Of a DNA stretch of 64,000 bases, positions 44,745 to 53,253 are shown one piece after another; positions within the stretch are counted from its first letter, which is position 1; each line of letters opens with the position of its first letter. Under the pieces are notes generated by a model, which did not search any database, was not told the origin of the DNA, and saw nothing but the letters and a program-made list of their open reading frames with translations. This stretch comes from Bordetella sp. LUAb4. Lineage in GTDB: Bacteria; Pseudomonadota; Gammaproteobacteria; Burkholderiales; Burkholderiaceae_B. A program made the position numbers and the translations under genes. Where the stretch lies: assembly GCF_021325795.1 (NCBI RefSeq), contig NZ_JAHPZX010000001.1:1-64000 (forward strand), written 5' to 3'.

Positions 44745-45916
44745 CGTTCGTCTCCCACGGCGGCGACCTCATGGGCAGCGCCGGAACCAAGAATCTCCTC
44801 GTTGTGTTCGCCCAGCCGCGGCGGCCGCCGCGATGGCCGCCCGGGCGTACGGGACAACTTCACGGGCAGGCCCGTGCCACGATAGCCGTCGAGTTCGACC
44901 ACCATCTCGCGGTGCTGGGTATGCGCATGGGACAGCGCCTGCCCGACGTCATTGATCGGCCCCGCCGGCACGCCCGCGCGCGCCAGCCGGTCGCACAAGG
45001 CCACGCCGTCCAGCAGCAACAGCTCCTGCTGCAGGATCAGCGTCAACTCCTGGCGATTGCGCACGCGCTGAGGATTGGTGCTGTAGCGCTCGTTCTCCGC
45101 CAGATCGGCGCGTCCCAATGCAGCGGCGAACTTGCGGAACTGGCCGTCATTGCCCACGCCGATGAACACATCGGCCGTCGCGGTCTGGAACTTGTCGTAG
45201 GGGACGATATTGGGATGGCCATTGCCCAGCAAAGGCTGCGGCACACCCGACAGCAACCAGTTCGCGGCGGGCGGATGCAGCAGGCTGAGCGCCACATCGT
45301 AGAGCGCCACCTCGACCAGCTGGCCGCGCTGCGACGTGTGCCGCTCGTGCAAGGCCATGGTGATGCCCAGGGCGGCCTGGGTGCCGGTGGAGATATCCAC
45401 CAGCGGAATACCGATACGCGTGGGACCCGAGGCCGGCGTGCCGTTGATGCTCATCAGACCGGCCATGCCCTGGATGACGGCATCATAGCCAGGCAAGGCG
45501 CCCAGCGGGCCATCCGTGCCGAAGCCCGTGATGCGGCAGTGCACGAGCCGGGGGAAGCGCTTGGCCAGCACTTCTTCATAGCCCAAGCCCCACTTCTCCA
45601 GCGTGCCCGCCTTGAAGTTCTCGATAAAGACATCGGCGTCTTCCAGCAGGTCCAGCAGGCGCTCGCGCGCTTCATCCTGGGTCAGATCCAGCGTGATGCC
45701 GCGCTTGTTGCGGTTGACGCCCGTGTAATACGACGCGGCGTCTTCCGTGAAAGGAGGCCCCCAGCGGCGGGTATCGTCACCGCCCGGCGGTTCGATCTTG
45801 ATGACGTCGGCGCCGTGATCGGCCAGCAGTTGGCCGCAATAGGGTCCGGCGAGCACGCGGGAGGCGTCGATGATGCGAACGCCACGCAGTGCGCCAAAGG
45901 GAGAAGAAACCGGCAT
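44741..45916 (-). CDS. Class III (CaiB/FRC-type) CoA-transferase, first copy
   Basis: The 391-residue protein has GVRIIDASRVLAGPYCGQLLADHGADVIKIEPPGGDDTRRWGPPF, NRNKRGITLDL, VFIENFKAGTLEKWGLGYEEVL and GYDAVIQGMAGLMSING, all typical of the succinyl-CoA/formyl-CoA transferase family. The gene starts 20 bases after the biotin carboxylase stop. In this operon it would activate an imported branched acid to its CoA ester for carboxylation. Confidence 0.84.
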   Translation of the reverse strand: MPVSSPFGALRGVRIIDASRVLAGPYCGQLLADHGADVIKIEPPGGDDTRRWGPPFTEDAASYYTGVNRNKRGITLDLTQDEARERLLDLLEDADVFIENFKAGTLEKWGLGYEEVLAKRFPRLVHCRITGFGTDGPLGALPGYDAVIQGMAGLMSINGTPASGPTRIGIPLVDISTGTQAALGITMALHERHTSQRGQLVEVALYDVALSLLHPPAANWLLSGVPQPLLGNGHPNIVPYDKFQTATADVFIGVGNDGQFRKFAAALGRADLAENERYSTNPQRVRNRQELTLILQQELLLLDGVALCDRLARAGVPAGPINDVGQALSHAHTQHREMVVELDGYRGTGLPVKLSRTPGRPSRRPPRLGEHNEEILGSGAAHEVAAVGDER

Positions 45917-45936
45917 GGATAACGTTCCGCGATAGT

Positions 45937-48039
45937 TCAGGCTGGCGCCTGTTCAGATTGGATCAGGGGATCGAGTACGACGAGCAGCGAACGTGCATTG
46001 GCCTGGTCGCCCGCACGTACCAGCACGCGTTGGACGATCCCGTCGAAGGGGGCGACGTGCTGTGTCTGCATCTTCATGGCTTCGGTGATGGCGACGACGT
46101 CGCCCCGCGCGACGCGTTCGCCCTGGGCCGCGCGCACCTCGATGACGCGGCTGCTGGTGGCGGCGCGCAGCTCGCCGCTGGCGGCGTCGTCCGCGTCACC
46201 GCTGCGGGCGTGCAGGCTGACGTCCTGGAAGCGGCGCGACACGCCGTCGCGGTGCAGATGCAGCACATCGCCGTCGCGCTCGAACGCCGCGCGCGCCGAC
46301 ACGCCGTTCAGCGTGTAGATGACCTGCTTGGTGGAGGCTTCGACGATGGTGACTTCATGGACGTCATCGGCGGACTCGATTGCTTCACGCTTTCGTCCCG
46401 GCGCTTCAGCTTCAGGAAGCATCGCCGAGCCCTTGGAGGCCGCCGCGGCACCCAGCGTCACCCGATACGTATCGCCTTCGCGCAGTACCCTGATGTCGAT
46501 GGCAGCAGCGTCGTCGCGCTCACGCAGAGACAGCAGCGACGGCAGACGACGGGCCACGGTTGGACGCGCGGATGCACGACGCGCGGATCCGGCGTCAGAC
46601 GCGCAATCGCCCTGTCCCTGGCCCTGGCTCAGCAGGGCCGCGGCCACCGCCATGTCCTGGCGCAGCCGGGCGGGATCCACCGCGGTCAATGTGGCATAGT
46701 GCCGCGCGATGAAACCGGTGTCCGCGCCACCCGCCGCGAAAACGGGATGCGCCAGGCAACGGCCGAGGAATTCAAGATTGGTCCGCACGCCCAGCACTAC
46801 CGTCTCGCGCAAGGCCGCCCGCATGCGCCTGATCGCGGCGTCGCGGTCCGTGGCGTGCACCACCAGCTTGGCGAACATAGAGTCGTAGTAAGGCGAGATC
46901 TCGTCGCCCGACCGGATGCCGGACTCGACGCGGATATCCGCAGGAGCGCGCCACAGCGCCACGCCGCCGCTCTGGGGCATGAAGTCCTGTTCGCCATCTT
47001 CCGCGCACAACCGGACCTCGATCGCGTGGCCCTGCAAACGTACGTCTTCCTGGCGCAGCGCCAAAGGCTGGCCCATGGCGATGTTGAATTGCAGTTCCAC
47101 CAGATCCAGGCCCGTAATCGCTTCAGTGACGGGATGCTCCACCTGCAGCCGCGTGTTCATCTCCATGAAGTAGAACGCGCCGCTGTCGTCCAGCAGGAAC
47201 TCCAGGGTGCCGACACCTTCATAGCCTATGGCCTTGGCGGCAGCCACGGCCGCCTGTCCCATGGCCTGCCGCGTCTGCGCGCTGATGCCGAAACCCGGCG
47301 CTTCTTCGATGACCTTCTGGTGGCGGCGCTGGATCGAGCAATCCCGCTCGCCCAGATGGATGGCATTGCCGTAGCGGTCGGCCAGCACCTGGATCTCGAT
47401 ATGGCGCGGTTGCTGCACGGCTCTTTCGATGATCACGTCGGCGCTGCCGAAGGCGCTTTGCGCTTCCGACTGGGCGGCATGCAGGGCCTCGGCAAACGCC
47501 TGGCGCTCGAACACGATGCGCATGCCCCGGCCCCCACCACCCGCCGTGGCCTTGATCATGACCGGATAGCCGATACGGTCCGCCTGAGCCTGCAGCGCCG
47601 GCAAGGCCTGGTCCTCGCCTTCATAGCCAGGCACGCAAGGCACGTCAGCGGCACGCATCAAGCGCTTGGCGTTGGCCTTGTCGCCCATGTCCAGTATGGC
47701 CTTGGGCGACGGGCCGATGAAGATCAGGCCGGCCTCGGCGCACGCGGTGGCGAAGGCTGCGTTCTCCGCCAGGAAGCCATAGCCGGGGTGGATGGCATCG
47801 GCACCGCTGCGGCGGGCGGCATCGATGATCGCGGGAATGTTCAGATACGACGCCGCGGGCGCGGGTTCGCCTATGCAGACAGACTGATCCGCGGCCTGGA
47901 CATGCGCGGCGCCCTTATCGGCATGGGAATACACGGCAACCGTGGCGATGCCCAGACGGCGCGCCGTGCGCATGATGCGCAGCGCGATTTCGCCGCGGTT
48001 GGCGATGAGCACTTTCTGGATGGGGGAGTGTTCGGTCAT
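45937..48039 (-). CDS. Acyl-CoA carboxylase alpha (biotin carboxylase + biotin carrier)
   Basis: The 700-residue protein has a biotin carboxylase domain (VLIANRGEIALRIMRTARRLGI at the start, ATP-grasp GGGGRGMR, EMNTRLQVEHPVTE) and a C-terminal biotinyl domain with EAMKMQ, the biotin lysine at about 656. It resembles methylcrotonyl-, geranyl- and propionyl-CoA carboxylase alpha chains; the branched-acid types are favoured by the neighbouring hydratase and lyase. A linker of about 120 residues between the domains is longer than usual. It follows the beta gene by 18 bases. Confidence 0.87.
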   Translation of the reverse strand: MTEHSPIQKVLIANRGEIALRIMRTARRLGIATVAVYSHADKGAAHVQAADQSVCIGEPAPAASYLNIPAIIDAARRSGADAIHPGYGFLAENAAFATACAEAGLIFIGPSPKAILDMGDKANAKRLMRAADVPCVPGYEGEDQALPALQAQADRIGYPVMIKATAGGGGRGMRIVFERQAFAEALHAAQSEAQSAFGSADVIIERAVQQPRHIEIQVLADRYGNAIHLGERDCSIQRRHQKVIEEAPGFGISAQTRQAMGQAAVAAAKAIGYEGVGTLEFLLDDSGAFYFMEMNTRLQVEHPVTEAITGLDLVELQFNIAMGQPLALRQEDVRLQGHAIEVRLCAEDGEQDFMPQSGGVALWRAPADIRVESGIRSGDEISPYYDSMFAKLVVHATDRDAAIRRMRAALRETVVLGVRTNLEFLGRCLAHPVFAAGGADTGFIARHYATLTAVDPARLRQDMAVAAALLSQGQGQGDCASDAGSARRASARPTVARRLPSLLSLRERDDAAAIDIRVLREGDTYRVTLGAAAASKGSAMLPEAEAPGRKREAIESADDVHEVTIVEASTKQVIYTLNGVSARAAFERDGDVLHLHRDGVSRRFQDVSLHARSGDADDAASGELRAATSSRVIEVRAAQGERVARGDVVAITEAMKMQTQHVAPFDGIVQRVLVRAGDQANARSLLVVLDPLIQSEQAPA

Positions 48040-48057
48040 GATGGCAGCGAAGACGGT

Positions 48058-49683
48058 TCAGGGACGGGCCACGGAAAACTGCATGGGCTGGACCTCGCGC
48101 CGCTGCGCATCGCGGCACAGGCGCAAGCTCAATGCGAGGACCGCGCGGGTATCGCGCGGATCGATGACGCCGTCGTCGAGCAGGCGCGCGCTGGTGGCGA
48201 ACACGTCCATCTGGCTCTCGAAATTGCTGACGATGCTGTCGCGCAGGCTGTCCATGCGTTTTTCGTCCACCGGCTTGCCTTCGCGTTCAAGCTTGGCGCG
48301 CGCGACGCTGGTCATGGTCAAAGCCGCCTGTTCGGCGCCCATGATGGCGCAGCGTGCGTTGGGCCAGGAGAAGCAAAAGCGCGGATCGAAGGCGCGTCCG
48401 CACATGGCGTAATGCCCCGCGCCGAACGACGCGCCGCAGAACAGCGTGATCTGCGGCACGGTGGCATTGGTGATGGCCTGGATCATCTTCGACCCATGCT
48501 TGATGCTGCCCGCTTCTTCGTAAGACCGTCCCACCATGAAACCGGTGGTGTTGTTCAGGTACAGCAATGGCGTACGGGATTGGCAGCACACCTGGATGAA
48601 GTGGGTTGCCTTGGCGGCGCCGTCCGGATCGATCGGGCCGTTATTGGTGATGATGCCTACCGGCATGCCGTCGATGCGGGCCAGCCCGCACACGGTGGCT
48701 TCGCCGTAACGTTCGCCGAAGGCCTGGAATTCCGAGTCGTCGACCAGGCGGGCAATGACTTCACGCATGTCCACCGGCGTCTTGTCGTCCATGGGCATGA
48801 TGCCCAGCAAGTCCTCGGCGTCATAGCGCGGGGGACGTGGCGCGGCGACAGCCGGCGCCGACACGTCGCGGTTCCAGTCCAACGACGCAACGATCTCGCG
48901 GGCGATCCGTATCGCGTCGTGGTCATCGCGCGCCAGATAGTCGCCCAGCCCCGACACCGAGCAATGCATGGCCGCGCCGCCCAGTTCTTCGTCGGTAGCG
49001 GTTTCGCCGGTTGCCGCCTTCAGCAAGGCCGGCCCCGCCAAATAGGCACGCGAACGGCCTTCCACCAGGATGATGTAGTCCGACAGGCCGGTCTGGTAGG
49101 CGCCACCTGCCGTGGACGGGCCGTGGGTGATGGTGATGACGGGGATGCCCGCGGCCGAGAGCCTGGCCAGGTTGCGGTATTTCTCGCCGCCCCAGACAAA
49201 GTTCTCGACGTTGTAGTTCATCAGGTTGCCGCCCGCGCTTTCGAGCAACTGCACATAAGGCAAGCGGTTCTTCAGGGCGATTTCCTGGATCCGCAACATC
49301 TTTTCCAGACCCTTGGGCTGGAAGGCGCCCGCCTCGATGCCGGAGTCGGACGCGCAGATCATGCAGGACACGCCGTGGATTTCACCAATACCGGCGATCA
49401 GCCCGCCGCCCGCGATCAGACGGCCCTGGGCATCGGCAGGCTTCATGCCGTACCCCGCCAGCGTGGCGAGTTCAAGGAAGGCGCCGTCACGGTCCAGCAA
49501 CAGGCCTACGCGATCCACCGGCAGCAACTGTCCGCGCGCCTCGAAGCGCGGCTTGGCGGCCATGGACTTGTCACGGGTATCCGCTTCGGCGCGGCGGACG
49601 CGCTGCAGGAGCGCGAGCATGCTTTCACGATTTCGACGGAAAGGCTCCGCCGATACCGCGAAACGCGATTCAAGTATGGTCAT
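48058..49683 (-). CDS. Acyl-CoA carboxylase beta (carboxyltransferase)
   Basis: The 541-residue protein is an AccD-type carboxyltransferase: RGQLLPVDRVGLLLDRDGAFLEL, AGGGLIAGIGEIHG, PSTAGGAYQTGLSDYIILVEG, NNTTGFMVGRSYEEAGSIKHGSKMI and SFGAGHYAMCGRAFDPRF. The last two match methylcrotonyl/geranyl-CoA carboxylases better than propionyl-CoA ones. It transfers CO2 from biotin to the acyl-CoA. It is the first gene of the minus-strand operon. Confidence 0.86.
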   Translation of the reverse strand: MTILESRFAVSAEPFRRNRESMLALLQRVRRAEADTRDKSMAAKPRFEARGQLLPVDRVGLLLDRDGAFLELATLAGYGMKPADAQGRLIAGGGLIAGIGEIHGVSCMICASDSGIEAGAFQPKGLEKMLRIQEIALKNRLPYVQLLESAGGNLMNYNVENFVWGGEKYRNLARLSAAGIPVITITHGPSTAGGAYQTGLSDYIILVEGRSRAYLAGPALLKAATGETATDEELGGAAMHCSVSGLGDYLARDDHDAIRIAREIVASLDWNRDVSAPAVAAPRPPRYDAEDLLGIMPMDDKTPVDMREVIARLVDDSEFQAFGERYGEATVCGLARIDGMPVGIITNNGPIDPDGAAKATHFIQVCCQSRTPLLYLNNTTGFMVGRSYEEAGSIKHGSKMIQAITNATVPQITLFCGASFGAGHYAMCGRAFDPRFCFSWPNARCAIMGAEQAALTMTSVARAKLEREGKPVDEKRMDSLRDSIVSNFESQMDVFATSARLLDDGVIDPRDTRAVLALSLRLCRDAQRREVQPMQFSVARP

Positions 49684-49830
49684 GAAAAACCTTGCACGAA
49701 GGAGCCACCTGGGCGGGGCCGCCTTGATTGACGTAGTCTCACCGGTTCCGTTTGACGAAACCTTTATTTGTCTTGGTGTGCAAAGTCTATTTGATCTGGC
49801 GTCGCTACCGCAACACTCAGAGAAAGCGAT

Positions 49831-49847
49831 GTTTCATTGAGCGAAAC
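49831..49847. promoter_or_regulatory. GTTTC-N7-GAAAC inverted repeat, candidate IclR operator
   Basis: GTTTCATTGAGCGAAAC at 49831-49847 has perfect 5-bp arms around seven bases, 148 bases upstream of the first carboxylase gene. IclR-family operators often have this kind of TTTC/GAAA symmetry. It is the best operator candidate for the operon promoter. The IclR gene lies at the far end of the same gene set. Confidence 0.4.
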
Positions 49848-49929
49848 TACGCTTCAACATCGAAGTCCACGGAAATACGGTGCGGGGATACAGGGCCTTC
49901 CCTGCCGAAAACTGTCAACCGTAAAACCA

Positions 49930-50003
49930 CGCCGTTCGCGCCGGGTCTGCCGGCGCGCCAGTAGTGCAGCACGATCCGCGGAATCGCCACTGGCAAGCCC
50001 GAA
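49930..50003 (-). pseudogene. 3' fragment of a small membrane protein gene
   Basis: The minus-strand frame reads PRIVLHYWRAGRPGANG, matching QIVLHYWRAGKRGAAG at the end of the 112-residue membrane protein encoded at 52860-53198. Only about 20 residues are shared, with no start or upstream helices, so this is a remnant. It contains one copy of the 29-bp repeat (49948-49976). Confidence 0.5.
49948..49976. repeat. 29-bp perfect direct repeat, copy 1
   Basis: This segment, starting TGCCGGCGCGCCAG and ending GCAGCACGATC, is repeated exactly at 52880-52908 in the same orientation. The two copies flank the 866-residue NEL-like gene. The second copy lies in the 3' end of a small membrane protein gene; this copy lies in a remnant of the same gene end. 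Confidence 0.85.
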
Positions 50004-50093
50004 TCACATCAGTGACGCGATTGATTGTTCAAGCCTGGCGGCCTCGTCTTTCGAGGACGCGGCCATGGCGAGTCGCACGACCAGGGCATATAA
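50004..50093 (-). pseudogene. Remnant of an IclR regulator gene (3' end)
   Basis: In the minus-strand frame ending at the TGA 50006-50004, the residues MAASSKDEAARLEQSIASLM match the C terminus of the IclR regulator at 39650 (MAASLKEEAARIEQAIATL). The DNA is about 80% identical over some 50 bases by eye. No helix-turn-helix or effector core precedes it. It marks a lost regulator and past rearrangement. Confidence 0.6.
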
Positions 50094-50254
50094 ACAGCGT
50101 CAAATCGTTTGATGCCCTGGCGGAGAGGCAAGTGCGCCGCGATGAAGACGCGCGGTCTAGACTGCGGCCATCCCTGCGATCCCCCTCCCGCACTTATTGC
50201 TGAAGTCACGCAAGTGCCGACCCGGGTTCGCGCCACATTCGCGAGCGCCCAACG

Positions 50255-52855
50255 ATGCCCATACAAAACAATTCCTTCGCGCAGGCCGGGAACGTCACCC
50301 CTGACGCCGACCTCGATGCCACCCTTCACACGCCCGTCGCGCCATTACAGCAGCTACTGAAGAACGACTCCACCCTGCTTCACACATGGAATAGGCACAT
50401 GAAGGGCGAAGACCTGGCGAACGTGGCCACGTTTTTCGAGCGCCTGCTCGACAACAAACGAGTCGCCGACGACCCCGTCCAGCAATCGCATATCCACGCC
50501 TGGTTGGCCTATGCCGGCGAAGACGGCCAGCAAGCGTTTCGCGGCCTTGCTAACGAGGTGTGCATGGAGGCCGCGGCATGGGATATCGACACTGTGCGCC
50601 CCGCCTTCCAGAGCCGATCGGAAGGCGGCGCCTGGCAGACCTGCTCCGACGGCGTCCTGGAAATCTGGATCAAGCTGCAGCAATTGAAGAAAAGAGATGC
50701 GCTTCCCGGCGGTCGGCTGACGGCCAGGCATGACTACGAGATGAGAAAGGCGGCCGAAATCGAGCAGATCATGGGGAATGAAGCCGAACGTCTGGAATAC
50801 GAAATGCGCGCGCAGGGTTGCACGGTCGACTATACGGAGATAATTCTCCCCCTGCGTGCGAAATTGGGATCGCAGTTCGGGCTCGAATCATTCGTACATA
50901 AGGAAAATATCGCCTATGGCTACCTCGATAACAATACCTGCGCCCGCGCCGAGGAAAACATAGCGAAGGCTTTGCGTAGCAGCATCCCAGACAAGATACT
51001 TGCCGACGACAACTTTCTCGACCTGATCCAAGAGTCGTTCACCCAGCTTGAGCGAGACGCCGTCCGGACAGAGTGGGCGACCCATTTTGAACAGGTATTC
51101 GAAACCGATGTGGCAACCTTGCTCAGAGGGCGTAGCGGGACAGCGAACACCTGCGCCGAGACACGCGGCGCCCCGGAAGATACGCTACGCATACAACTGG
51201 CGCGACAGATGAAGTACGAGTTCTGGCAACCCCGCGCCGTTGCCGCCTTGGCGGACCAGGGATACAAAGATGCGGCCAGGGCATTTCCTCCTCCGATCAC
51301 CGTGTACGGCCGCGATACGCTTCTTCCGGGCCAAATTACGGCCAGGCGTTACTACGAGATGAGCAGGACAGCCGAAATCGAGGCGATCATCAGGGATGAA
51401 GCGAAAATCATGCACGCCCGGTTTCAGAAGCTTGGCTATACGTCGAACTCCGACCTGATACATCTGGCGTTGCGCGCAAAACTGGGACAGGAGTTCGGAT
51501 TCGAATCGATCATGAGCGTGTCCGACATCCCGAACGGCGATTTCGTTAGCAGTACTTCAGCCAGGGACAAAATCTTGTACGCGTCAGGCAGCAACATCGC
51601 CGTCAAAATACTTGCCGACGATAGTTTTCTCGACTTGATCCGGCGGTCGCTGACCAAGCAAGAACAGGACGAAGCCACGACAGCGTGGACGTCCCGTATT
51701 GAACATGTATTCGAAAGCGATCTGAAACTGCTACGCAGATGGTGTACCGAGACAAACGACCCTTCCGCCGCGGAGCAGGACGCCCTGGACGCCAAGCTAC
51801 GCCCATTGCTGGAGCGCCAGATCAAGTACAGCTGCTGGCAACCCTATGCGGTCAACGTCTTGAAACGCCAAGGATACGAACTCGCGGCCGAGGCATTTCC
51901 GCCGCTGCGCGCGTCCGTCAATCCTTTTCGTCCCGCCGACCCGGCGACGGCGATGCATGACTACGATACGAGGATGCGAGCGGCGGTCGAGCAAATCATC
52001 AGGGACGAAGCCAAACACCTCGAAATCAAATCGCGGGACGAGGGTTATCCCGCTGACTTCGCGGACATCGTCGTTGCCTTGCACGCACACCTGGGACACC
52101 ATTACGACCTTGAAACGGCGAAGGGCTTGCTACGCGTCTCTCCCAACTGCCACCTCGGCCGAACTGCCTTCTGCCAGAGCACCATGAAAAATGTAGACGG
52201 GGCATTTAGGACCAGCATCCCTCTCACGATCCTTACCGACGCGCAATTTCTCGAAAAAATCCAGGAATCATCAACCTCGCAAGAGCGTGACGCCGCCAAA
52301 GCCGAATGGGAGTCCCATTTTGGACGAGTATTCGAGAACGATCTGAACCTGCTGGTCAGATGGTGTACCGAGGCAACGAACGCCTCCGCTGAAGAACGCG
52401 ATGCTCTGGAACACCAACTACGTCCGCGACTGGAGCAGCACGTCAAATACGAATTCTGGCGACCCCGTGCGGTGGCCATCCTGAAGCGTCAGGGAAAGGA
52501 GCTGCTGCTGGCCAGCCAATTTCCTCAATTCACCGAAGGCGGCCGCCCGTGGCGCGGAGAGCCGCTTGGCCAGGCGTGGAAGGATCCCTACGATGCGGCG
52601 TGCAAAGCTGAACTTGAGCAGATCGTGAGAGACGAAGCCAGACATCTGGAAGTCGAATTGCGTAAGAGGGGTGTTACTTCCGACTATGCCGAGATCGTTC
52701 TTGATTTGCGAGAAAATCTTGGATGGCAATTCAATCTCGAAACGACGCTGAGCAAAACACACCTCACTGTCGGATCCAGCCTTTTGCAAGGCGACTACCG
52801 TCGTGTTCGAATGCGGATGTTGCAGGCTTTGGCTGAATCGGACAACGCTGCTTGA
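50255..52855 (+). CDS. NEL-like ubiquitin-ligase domain protein with tandem half-domain repeats
   Basis: The 866-residue protein has no signal peptide. Residues 40-155 resemble the N-terminal half of NEL E3 ligases (IpaH, SspH): FFERLLDN, HAWLAYAGEDGQQAF and the CxD motif TCSDGVLEIWIKLQQL with C130 and D132. Residues 155-346 fit the rest of a NEL domain (YEMRKAAEIEQI, EIILPLRAKLGSQFGLE). That second half recurs at 361-550 and 565-757, and partially at 778-866, with shared motifs such as KILADDSFLDLI, KYEFWQPRAVA and AAxAFPP. The later copies lack the Cys half. There are no leucine-rich repeats. NEL proteins are secreted effectors acting in eukaryotic cells. Base composition is AT-richer than its neighbours. 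The assignment is by motif reading only. Confidence 0.6.
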   Translation: MPIQNNSFAQAGNVTPDADLDATLHTPVAPLQQLLKNDSTLLHTWNRHMKGEDLANVATFFERLLDNKRVADDPVQQSHIHAWLAYAGEDGQQAFRGLANEVCMEAAAWDIDTVRPAFQSRSEGGAWQTCSDGVLEIWIKLQQLKKRDALPGGRLTARHDYEMRKAAEIEQIMGNEAERLEYEMRAQGCTVDYTEIILPLRAKLGSQFGLESFVHKENIAYGYLDNNTCARAEENIAKALRSSIPDKILADDNFLDLIQESFTQLERDAVRTEWATHFEQVFETDVATLLRGRSGTANTCAETRGAPEDTLRIQLARQMKYEFWQPRAVAALADQGYKDAARAFPPPITVYGRDTLLPGQITARRYYEMSRTAEIEAIIRDEAKIMHARFQKLGYTSNSDLIHLALRAKLGQEFGFESIMSVSDIPNGDFVSSTSARDKILYASGSNIAVKILADDSFLDLIRRSLTKQEQDEATTAWTSRIEHVFESDLKLLRRWCTETNDPSAAEQDALDAKLRPLLERQIKYSCWQPYAVNVLKRQGYELAAEAFPPLRASVNPFRPADPATAMHDYDTRMRAAVEQIIRDEAKHLEIKSRDEGYPADFADIVVALHAHLGHHYDLETAKGLLRVSPNCHLGRTAFCQSTMKNVDGAFRTSIPLTILTDAQFLEKIQESSTSQERDAAKAEWESHFGRVFENDLNLLVRWCTEATNASAEERDALEHQLRPRLEQHVKYEFWRPRAVAILKRQGKELLLASQFPQFTEGGRPWRGEPLGQAWKDPYDAACKAELEQIVRDEARHLEVELRKRGVTSDYAEIVLDLRENLGWQFNLETTLSKTHLTVGSSLLQGDYRRVRMRMLQALAESDNAA

Positions 52856-52859
52856 GCGA

Positions 52860-53198
52860 TTACCCCGCGGCGCCCCGCTTGCCGGCGCGCCAGTAGTGCA
52901 GCACGATCTGCACAAGCGCCAGCACCACGGTGGGGACCATGTACAGGCCTATCTCGATGATGCCGTAGAAGTACTGCCGGTCATAAGCTTGCGATTCGTA
53001 GAAGCACAACACTTCCCAGGCCACGACGAACAGGATCATGACGATGGATAGCGCGGTAAAGAAGCTGCGGAAACCCGTTGAACCCAGGGCGTTCTTCCCC
53101 CGCGAAAACTCGGCGGCGATACCGATGACGATCAGGATGGGATAGACGAACCACGTCGCCCGTATGCCCACCGCACACGTCGAGGATGGATTGGGCAA
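52860..53198 (-). CDS. Small three-helix membrane protein
   Basis: The 112-residue protein has three hydrophobic helices at about 16-31 (FVYPILIVIGIAAEF), 46-67 (FFTALSIVMILFVVAWEVLCFY) and 79-103 (IIEIGLYMVPTVVLALVQIVLHYW). Starts are uncertain: TTG at 53198, or GTG at 53171 giving 103 residues; neither has a clear ribosome site. It follows the Tle-like effector gene by 55 bases in the same direction and could be a further membrane immunity or accessory protein. No family was recognised. Confidence 0.55.
   Translation of the reverse strand: MPNPSSTCAVGIRATWFVYPILIVIGIAAEFSRGKNALGSTGFRSFFTALSIVMILFVVAWEVLCFYESQAYDRQYFYGIIEIGLYMVPTVVLALVQIVLHYWRAGKRGAAG
52880..52908. repeat. 29-bp perfect direct repeat, copy 2
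   Basis: This is identical to 49948-49976. It lies within the last codons of the minus-strand small membrane protein gene, encoding IVLHYWRAG. With copy 1 it brackets the NEL-like gene at a distance of about 2.9 kb. Confidence 0.85.
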
Positions 53199-53253
53199 CT
53201 CACGGCGCCGGCTTCTGCATCATTTGTTGCGGGCGACTGATGGGCGGTAAAGA

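Larger units (their letters stand above)
49684..50254. other. Promoter and decayed gene fragments before the NEL-like gene
   Basis: This 571-base gap between the leftward carboxylase operon and the rightward 866-residue gene has no intact gene. It contains the operator-like repeat at 49831, a fragment resembling the 3' end of a small membrane protein gene (49930-50003) and a fragment of an IclR-like gene (50004-50093), all described separately. The rest (50094-50254) holds nothing recognisable apart from the leader of the NEL-like gene. Confidence 0.6.

Noticed and set aside
45889-49731. Plus-strand frame of about 1280 codons opposite both carboxylase genes
   Set aside because: It is an antisense shadow of two clear carboxylase genes; the His/Arg/Gln-rich composition is typical of shadows.
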